The notes under the pieces were generated by a model. It was not told where the DNA came from and did not search any database. It saw only the letters and a program-made list of their open reading frames with translations. The position numbers and the translations under genes are program-made. Shown one piece after another: positions 56,401 through 64,000 of a stretch of DNA of 64,000 bases. This stretch comes from Arabidopsis thaliana (lineage: Eukaryota; Streptophyta; Magnoliopsida; Brassicales; Brassicaceae), in NCBI RefSeq assembly GCF_000001735.4, contig NC_003074.8, forward strand, positions 6,572,101-6,636,100. The letters are read 5' to 3'. Positions within the stretch are counted from its first letter, which is position 1. Each line of letters starts with the position of its first letter.

Positions 56401-59400
56401 GTTCTTTTGGAATGTCACCCAAGTTCAAACTTGGGACACATCTCAATGCTTCAGGAGGGTCAGGAGTTTCTTGTTTCAATTTCAGCTCCTCTGTAGCACG
56501 TGCTAGCTCTGCAAGATCTTCTTCTGTCATAGCTGCTTTAACTTTTTCCAGGATATTTTTCTCTTCCACTTCCTCTTGAGTAGCTTTTTCAGGATCAGGC
56601 TGGCAAAACTAGTGTTAGCACAAAAGCAAAGAAACATTATATAGCAACGAGAAACTTGTAAAAGATCACCTGCATCTCTATGGTAACACGATGCGAGTTG
56701 TTCAAGATAAGCTTCTCTATCAGTGGGGAAAAGACAGCCTTGGATCCCTCCTCAGCTATTCTGGTTTTCAGGGCCTTCAATGGTTCCGTATACTTTAATG
56801 GCTCAAAAGGATCCATATCGTATATCCATTTTGACTAAAAAAAACAATAATCAAATAAGGAGTGATACCTGAATAGACATACACGTAAGCATAAAATGCA
56901 TATTAACTTACAATAGATTGGAGCATAAGTGATAAACCACGAGGGAAAGATCCTGTGTTGTTTTCCCTCAAAGAAAACTCAATTGTATTCATGGATGCCT
57001 CCACAGCATCATTGTCAAACCCTTCTTCTGCCAACTTTTTCAGAGTATCCATGATCAACTCTTCAACCTTTTGAACATTCTCTTCGGACACACCTTTCAA
57101 ACCAATACCGAACTGGGGCTGCAAGAGTTCGTCTGACAACCCACTACTGACAAGAGCTTCTCCTAAACCGCTTTCCAATAAGATCTTTCTTAGTGGTGAA
57201 GCAGGAGTCCCCAGCATAAGATGATCCAAGAAGCCAAGTGCAAGTTGAGTTTGCAAGTCCAAGGGCTTCTCAGACAATAGCCAGTTAACGCACAACATAT
57301 GCTTCTTTTTAAGGTCACCATCTCGACCAGCAGGATATTTCTCAACCAGTCTGACAGGCTCAGAGAATAGCTTTTGAAATTTAATCTTTGAACTATTGGG
57401 AGATGGACTTGCTTCAAACATATCCAAGTATTCTGCACATATAAGAAACGCAGGGATAAGATGTATTTCAAATCGACATAGACGACAAACACAAAAAATA
57501 TGAGGATTCTTTCTAGTAAGACAAAGGAGATATCAATCTTTACCACTCAAGACACGGAGGCGGTGAACGGGATCATCATCTCCATAGAACCAGATCCTGG
57601 CGTTGCTTGGGTGATAATATTGACGGTGGAACTCCTAAAATTGTCCCAAAACAAGAAATATACTTAGTATGCATCAGAAGTTACACATTACAAGAAATAT
57701 ACTAGCATATTAATTTGACTTCTAACAAACCTTGAATTCCTCAAATGTCAGATTAGGAATATCTTTTGGATCACCTCCACTGTCAACACCATATGTATTT
57801 TCTGGGGATAAGGCCTAATAAAAGTGAAAACAGTAGTAGCTGATTTCATCAGAACCACTATATCAAGGAAATTCAAATATGTCTCAGATTATCTAACAAG
57901 GTTTTTGTTCCAAGTGTCCAAACGACTCTTTCATGATGGCTATATCATTTAGTTGATTAATAAGGTCAAAACCCAAGATCAGGTTAAACCAACAACGAGA
58001 AACTTCTAGTTATAGTAAGCAAAACACAATACTTGCCTGTTGAGCAATTCGCCCTAAAATATTATCAGGCTGTGAATAGACCCCTTTCATCTCATTAAAA
58101 ACAACACCTGAAATCAAACATCAACAATGAGATAGGATGAGTGGGTATCTGAAGTAGCTGATAAACTAAAAGATATCATCGATACTAAGAAAAGTAGAGG
58201 AAAAGAGCTCTAAAATGGAATCCTAGGTAAATAAAACCTTTGTAAGATATGTCTTCCGAGGGATCATTAAGTTCATAGTGCCAGCCCTCTTGCTGAAAGG
58301 TGTGAGCGTCATCCACACACTTGGGGAAGAAGACAGCATCCAAATATACATCGACAAGATTGTAAAAATCCTACCATAGATAGTGATAGTGATGAGTTGT
58401 GATCAGAAATAGACTCACTTTAGATAACAATAACAGAAAGAAAGAGGTTAGCCCACTGAGGACAACAAAAGAAGGACTTAATGTTTGGCTCATTGTACCT
58501 TTGTATTGGTGGAAGCAACTGGGTAGCAGGTCCTATCAGGATATGTGAATGCATTTAGAAAAGTATGCAAACTTCCCTTGAGTAGTTCAACAAATGGCTC
58601 TTTTACCGGGTACTTTCTTGACCCACATAGAACGCTATGTTCCAGTATGTGCGGAATGCCAGTGGAATCCTTCCTGCATTAACAACGAAACTATGATCTA
58701 AAATTGCTTCCATTATTAGTTTTTGCAAGTCTTTCACAAGGAGGTGCCTGTGGGACCAATATCTACTGAAAGTGCAGTTGCTCATATCGACTTTTAACAA
58801 AGCGTTAAGTAATTTGACAAGTTGTAACCTCCAAAACTTAGACCACTTTACAAGTACCAATATATTAGAAGAAGAAACGAAATGACTAGGTCTAATCAGA
58901 AAAAAAAAGCTTTGATGAGTAGAGATAAACTTGACCATTTCAATTAGTTAAATTCAAGGAGTGAAGCTTTAGGTACCAATTTCAATTGCCTAATACATAC
59001 TCAGGTCAAATTTACAGAGAGTAAAAATTATTATGAAGTAAACTTACGGAGGAGTTCTGAAAACAACACCGAAGACCTTGTTCTCATCCTCATTTGACAC
59101 AGACATCACCTCGCAACCAGTTTTCTTGTGTTTGAAGAGTATCGCCTTTGATTTACACTCTGAGATGAATTCTTCCGACACTTTTTCAAATCCAAGCTTC
59201 TCAGCCTCATCTTGACCTACATCTGAATCCAAACAACCAAAAATAAGGAAAATCACGCATCAGCAGAGGTTACACATGGCTCCATTTGATTACAAAGTAG
59301 ACACAAAGCATGAGATGAAAAATGCACCACACGGACCACACCTATCTACAATTCACAACCTATCCTAAAGTAAGAACCACAATTTCACAAGTGCCACAAA

Positions 59401-59774
59401 TCAACATGTCCGAATTAAGAGAACAAATCAATTAGCAATTAAACTTCAAACAGATTGAAAAAAAGAAGTATATGTGAAAAATTCCAACCAGGATAAAGTG
59501 GAGCGGGTTGTGTGGCGACGGCGCGAACAGAGAGGCGAGAGAACTGCCCATTGACACTGCGAACTGCGGCGGAGGGAATCCTCAAACCTCGTCGGAGCAA
59601 AAGACGTCTACCGGCGACTGAGGGAGAGGAAATTCGGCGAAGATTGCGACTGGGGACACGGAGAGCTGCCGTCGACGATGTGAGAGACATGTAAGAGCGA
59701 GGGAACTGACGAAAGAAGCGAAAGAATAGAGAGGACGAGCTGCGCGAAGCTAAACAAGAGACGGTTCGGAGCAT
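53478..59774 (-). CDS. PREP1: Organellar presequence protease, M16C zinc metallopeptidase (1080 aa)
   Basis: Degrades cleaved targeting peptides in mitochondria and chloroplasts. Nineteen exons on the minus strand: 59774-59489, 59222-59048, 58673-58499, 58370-58238, 58107-58037, 57814-57731, 57634-57544, 57432-56912, 56834-56670, 56599-56381, 56308-56181, 55944-55755, 55093-55010, 54921-54824, 54649-54385, 54295-54133, 54047-53867, 53775-53704, 53619-53478; the sum is exactly 1081 codons. The first 85 residues are Arg/Ser-rich with no acids, as in a dual-targeting presequence. The inverted zinc motif HILEH is at residues 162-166 (58637-58651), with the third ligand Glu in VVFNEMKG near 262. 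Two M16 halves are joined by a charged helical hinge (TEEDLAELARATEELK). Intron 5 (58036-57815) has a GC donor. The 661-bp intron 12 is the largest. Confidence 0.95.
57815..58036 (-). other. GC-AG intron 5 of PREP1
   Basis: Read on the minus strand the exon ends CAACAG and the intron begins GCAAGT, ending TTATTAG. The join gives GRIAQQ-ALSPENTYG. The nearby GT (GTATTG) would shift the frame. Confidence 0.88.
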
Positions 59775-60709
59775 AGCTACCGGAAAAAAAATATTCCCGG
59801 CGGAGACTGCTACTGACGGAGACGAAATTAAGGATATTGCAAAGAAGCTAAATAAACCCAACGGCAAGAGGTTTTATCCTTGTGTAGTTGTGTGTTTTTG
59901 CTTGTAGAGGAAAAAAGTAAAATAAAATAAAATGAAATACCTCATTTCTTGTACAACACACAAAATTATTGTGAAAAATATTCTCTATTTTACTAAATTG
60001 GCATTTTATTTTTCTGAATTTTTAAGTCGGGACAAAAAAGAGGTGCTGATTTGCAAGAAAGGAAACGTGGTTCTCATATAGCCAAATGTGTTTGAGTGTT
60101 GCAATTTGCTATCCTCCAAAAATATAATGACTACAAAATATCTTAAATCTTTTTTCATGATATTAAACTTAAGTGAAAGTATTACAAAATCTGATCAAGT
60201 TAAAAGTTTACACCAGACATATACTTTCCAGGTATTTGATTCAGAAAAAATCATATTGATCAGATTTAAACAAATTTTAAATTATATATAAGTTTTTTCT
60301 TACACACAAATTAAACCTTTGATCAGTACTAGACTACTGGTAGCATGCGATGAGCTTGCAGTAGTTTCTCTCGCACATTAGTTATGGGCCGAGAGCTAGG
60401 CCCATGTCCAGGGACGGATAAAATAATCTTCCAGATGTTTCTTTATTATCCACGTGGCGTGATCACGTGACCACGTCTCGTCTCGTCTAGTCCTAGATTA
60501 GCAGAGCCTCTCTTTCGGCCAGCGGGTTACCTTATTATCGTCACAAGACGAAACTTTCAGAAAAAGGCAAAAATCACTGTCAAAACTCAAAAGCCTTGAG
60601 ACCAAATTTCCGATTTTTTCTCCTCTGAAGAAATCCAACAAATTGTACCATGATTCCAGCTTCACTCTACTTCTTCTAGGGTTCGTTCGTTTTCTGGAGC
60701 TGTTGCGCA
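59775..60709. promoter_or_regulatory. Divergent promoter between PREP1 and PARC6
   Basis: At 60385-60406 ATGGGCC and GGCCCAT form an inverted pair of site II elements eight bases apart. Two G-boxes follow: CACGTGGC at 60451-60458 and TCACGTGA at 60463-60470. Site II elements, bound by TCP factors, are common upstream of nuclear genes for organelle proteins, which both neighbours are. The left third is AT-rich. The motifs lie about 300 bases from the PARC6 ATG and 610 from the PREP1 ATG. Confidence 0.6.
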
Positions 60710-63700
60710 ATGCCAGTAGCTTACACATTTCCAGTTCTCCCTTCTTCTTGTCTGCTTTGCGGAATCTCCAATCGCAGCACCAGCTTCGTCGTAGATCGCC
60801 CGGAGCTTCAGATCTCAGGTCTCCTCGTCGTTCGTTCTGAATCCGGTGAATTCTTCGGTTCTGGTTTATCTTTGCGGCGGTTTCAGCGAGAAGGACGGAG
60901 GAGGTTGAATGCTGCTGGTGGTGGTATCCATGTCGTCGACAATGCGCCGTCTCGTACTTCTTCTCTCGCTGCATCTACCTCTACAATCGAACTCCCGGTT
61001 ACGTGTTACCAGGTATTTTGCTCCGACTGACTTACTTTTCGGAATCTCTGTAGATACTACTATCTCTCGCGATTTGCTACTTAGCTCCTCGTTGAAGTGC
61101 AAGTGGAACTTGTTTTTATCCTTCTAAATTTTGTTGAAATAGAAACATTTTCCTCCAATTTGTAGTCTCTAGCGCGTAGAACGAGATGGATGTATTGATT
61201 TGGCAATTTAATATTGTATCATAGTTCATTTCTGCAATAGAGTGTAAAGAATGTAGCGTTTCGTTTGTTAGACATTATTCCAGGATACTGTTAATTGTAT
61301 TGATTTTGCAGCTTATCGGAGTTTCTGAGCAAGCTGAGAAAGACGAGGTCGTTAAGTCGGTTATAAATTTGAAAAAAACTGATGCTGAAGAGGGTTATAC
61401 AATGGAAGCTGCTGCAGCTCGCCAGGTTAAGACCTATAGTATCACTAGAGTTGGACAGGGAATGTGGCTTCAGTTTCTTGATACTTTGTTCTTAATGTGT
61501 AGGATCTTCTCATGGATGTTAGGGATAAACTTCTTTTTGAATCAGAATATGCTGGTAACCTAAAAGAAAAGATTGCTCCTAAATCTCCTCTCAGAATTCC
61601 GTGGGCATGGTTGCCTGGTGCTCTATGCCTTCTTCAAGAGGTACTACTTCTGACCTTTTATTGCGTTTTATCCCTGCAAATGTTTTGTACTGATCTTTCT
61701 GCTACTATGCTTCAGGTTGGACAAGAAAAACTTGTGCTGGATATTGGCCGGGCTGCTCTCAGGAACCTTGATTCAAAGCCATATATTCATGATATATTCT
61801 TATCTATGGCACTTGCTGAGGTAAAATCAAATGAACTAAGAATGGGAACTAGTTATCTACTTTCACTATCCTCTGCTTCTTCTATCTCTAATATGTTTGT
61901 TTTCCATTTAGTGTGCAATTGCCAAGGCTGCTTTCGAGGTTAACAAGGTCTCTCAAGGATTTGAAGCTCTTGCTCGTGCTCAAAGTTTTCTGAAGAGTAA
62001 AGTTACTCTTGGGAAACTTGCATTGTTAACTCAGGTAACAGGTTCTACTGTCTTGCATTAGTATATATAAAGCTTCTCTGAGTTTACTTTTAGCCCTGTT
62101 ACTGGCTTGAATTATTAAAAGTGCATGATCATGCCTTACTGTAAATCGCATCATGTTTAGGAGCTTCACATATAAGTACGTATTGTCCAAAAGCATAATT
62201 TACCAGCATATTGGGTTTTAAGGGGTTAAAATTGATATTTATAGATTGAGGAGTCACTAGAGGAGCTTGCACCACCTTGCACATTGGATCTACTGGGCCT
62301 GCCACGCACGCCAGAAAATGCAGAGAGGAGGCGAGGTGCAATTGCCGCGCTACGCGAACTGCTCAGACAGGGCCTTAGTGTTGAAGCTTCATGTCAAATT
62401 CAAGACTGGCCATGCTTTTTGAGCCAGGCAATTAGCAGGTTATTGGCCACAGAGATTGTCGATCTTCTTCCATGGGATGATTTAGCCATTACACGGAAAA
62501 ATAAAAAATCACTGGAATCCCACAATCAAAGAGTTGTTATTGATTTTAATTGTTTCTACATGGTGTTACTTGGTCACATCGCTGTTGGATTTTCAGGCAA
62601 GCAAAATGAAACGGTATATCTCGTTTTCTTTCCTTTTGTTAAATTTAGACTGATTGGTCCATTTCTTCTCTACTCTATCTGCTTATAAAGCATAACATTC
62701 AGTATGCTTGTGTAGATTAATAAAGCAAAAACGATATGCGAATGTCTCATAGCATCAGAAGGTGTTGATCTGAAATTTGAGGAAGCTTTTTGCTCATTTC
62801 TTCTAAAACAGGTATTTTTCCTCTTGCTTTCTTTATTCTTTTTCCCTATCAACTATGCTTGTGCATCTTATTTACTTCAAGTTCACTTGCTTCGAAAGAT
62901 CCTTGCGTTGTTCATTTAGTTAAGTGCTACTGGACCTACATGTTGGATAGCACAGGGTTCCGAGGCAGAGGCCCTGGAAAAACTTAAGCAGCTGGAATCA
63001 AATTCAGACTCTGCCGTTCGTAATTCGATCTTGGGGAAAGAGTCGAGAAGTACTTCTGCTACTCCCTCACTGGTAAACCTTATGATTTTTACCAAGAATA
63101 TGTGTTCATTTGTTGCTACGACTAGAGCGAGGGCTATGCCTGATGTAAATGGCATGATCAACTCTAGTGGAGTATGAATAAGTTTGAGCTATGTTTCAGG
63201 CTGTAATTGAAACAATGGAAATAGATACATTTAGTGGATGGTAGTTAAATTCATAGAATATGCTTTAACAGCATTGTGTATGCCTGCCGTTAACATTTTC
63301 TTTTTCGATTGGTTGTACATACACATAAATCTTAATATTTGTTTGAGTAAGCCCTTGGGTTCATGCACTAAATTTAATTTGGAAATTTTGCAAGTATGTA
63401 CATCTCTTCGCTAGCTCTGATTTTTTTTCATAGAAAGATTGATAGCGACCTTCATACATGCTACCTATAAAATTGACCAGGAAGCGTGGCTAATGGAGTC
63501 CGTGCTTGCTAACTTTCCAGACACAAGGGGTTGTTCTCCATCTTTGGTAAGAATCAGATCACTACTGGAAGATTCTGTATAGCAGTTCTATTTTTATGCA
63601 GAAAGATAATCATATATACAACTTTCTGCAGGCCAATTTTTTCCGGGCTGAAAAGAAATATCCAGAAAACAAGAAAATGGGGTCACCTTCGATCATGAAT

Positions 63701-64000
63701 CATAAGACGAACCAAAGACCACTTTCCACAACACAGTTCGTGAACTCGTCACAACATCTTTATACAGCTGTCGAGCAGTTGACACCAACAGATTTGCAGA
63801 GCCCAGTGGTATCAGCCAAGAATAATGATGAAACCAGTGCCAGTATGCCATCTGTTCAACTGAAGAGGAACCTTGGTGTACACAAAAATAAAATATGGGA
63901 TGAGTGGCTCTCTCAAAGCAGTTTGATCGGAAGGGTATCTGTTGTTGCTTTACTGGGTTGCACCGTGTTCTTCTCTCTGAAGCTATCAGGCATTAGGTCT
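60710..64000 (+). CDS. PARC6: Plastid division site-positioning protein, ARC6 paralogue, 5' part
   Basis: Chloroplast inner-envelope protein (also CDP1) that helps place the FtsZ ring and recruits PDV1. Exons in the window: 60710-61012, 61312-61425, 61503-61640, 61716-61820, 61912-62034, 62245-62613, 62716-62811, 62956-63072, 63481-63546, 63632 to beyond 64000. All introns are phase 0 and GT-AG, giving 600 residues of a protein I recall as about 819. The N-terminus (MPVAYTFPVLPSSCLLCGI, then Ser/Arg-rich) suits a transit peptide. The ARC6-like region begins LIGVSEQAEKDEVVKSVINL where ARC6 has a J-domain-like fold, here degenerate (no HPD). The middle is alpha-helical (RRGAIAALRELLRQGL). A transmembrane helix is starting at the window end (SVVALLGCTVFFSLKL). 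The C-terminal intermembrane-space domain lies outside. Confidence 0.93.

Noticed and set aside
60498..60974. Minus-strand Arg-rich frame of 158 codons
   Set aside because: It overlaps the PARC6 leader and transit-peptide exon in antisense; no start context or domain.
1..64000. CRISPR arrays, bacterial operons, phage or virus-derived genes, tRNA or rRNA genes
   Set aside because: None was recognised by eye; the window is ordinary plant nuclear DNA. A tRNAscan and repeat-library search would be needed to exclude small tRNA genes or old viral fragments.

Overview
This is nuclear DNA of a Brassicaceae plant. AT-rich intergenic DNA separates compact multi-exon genes with short introns and conserved splice signals. 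The order and products of the genes match what I remember of Arabidopsis thaliana chromosome 3, about AT3G19040 to AT3G19180. For nine genes I joined exons by eye. Every join keeps the reading frame, and several totals equal the protein lengths I remember: POK2 2771 aa, PREP1 1080, CRK2 599, IPT8 330, KRP6 196, RBP47B 435. No database search was run, so gene names rest on recognition of protein sequence.

Layout. 1-3452 (-): 5' part of HAF2/TAF1b, a general transcription factor. 4198-5190: a degenerate non-autonomous DNA transposon full of AGCGAC motifs. 5947-18006 (+): the giant phragmoplast kinesin POK2, 36 exons, three GC-AG introns. 18.7-22.9 kb (+): a cluster of three small related genes that look lineage-specific; the third adds a Ser/Pro-rich region and a GARP-like DNA-binding fold. 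23.1-23.3 kb: a MITE candidate. 23982-26567 (+): a protein with a DEK-C domain and three SWIB domains. 27.3-28.5 kb (+): a broken F-box/FBD/LRR relic. 29366-31609 (+): LARP6C. 33581-36880 (+): CDPK-related kinase CRK2. 37578-38918 (-): a PIF/Harbinger-transposase-derived gene. 39298-41723 (-): RBP47B. 42810-43235 (-): an ATL-type RING protein, DNF. 44528-45555 (-): the CDK inhibitor KRP6. 45.6-49.9 kb: gene-poor DNA with a long hairpin and a MITE. 49893-51136 (-): cytokinin synthase IPT8. 51.1-53.5 kb: AT-rich DNA with another MITE. 53478-59774 (-): organellar presequence protease PREP1. 60710-64000 (+): the 5' two-thirds of the plastid-division gene PARC6, divergent from PREP1 across a promoter with paired site II elements and two G-boxes.

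There is no operon-like system. Two weak themes appear. POK2 and KRP6 are cell-division genes, both with AACGG-type motifs upstream. PREP1 and PARC6 are organelle genes sharing a divergent promoter. The least explained part is the 18.7-22.9 kb orphan cluster, which shows duplication, decay of a splice donor, and domain gain.
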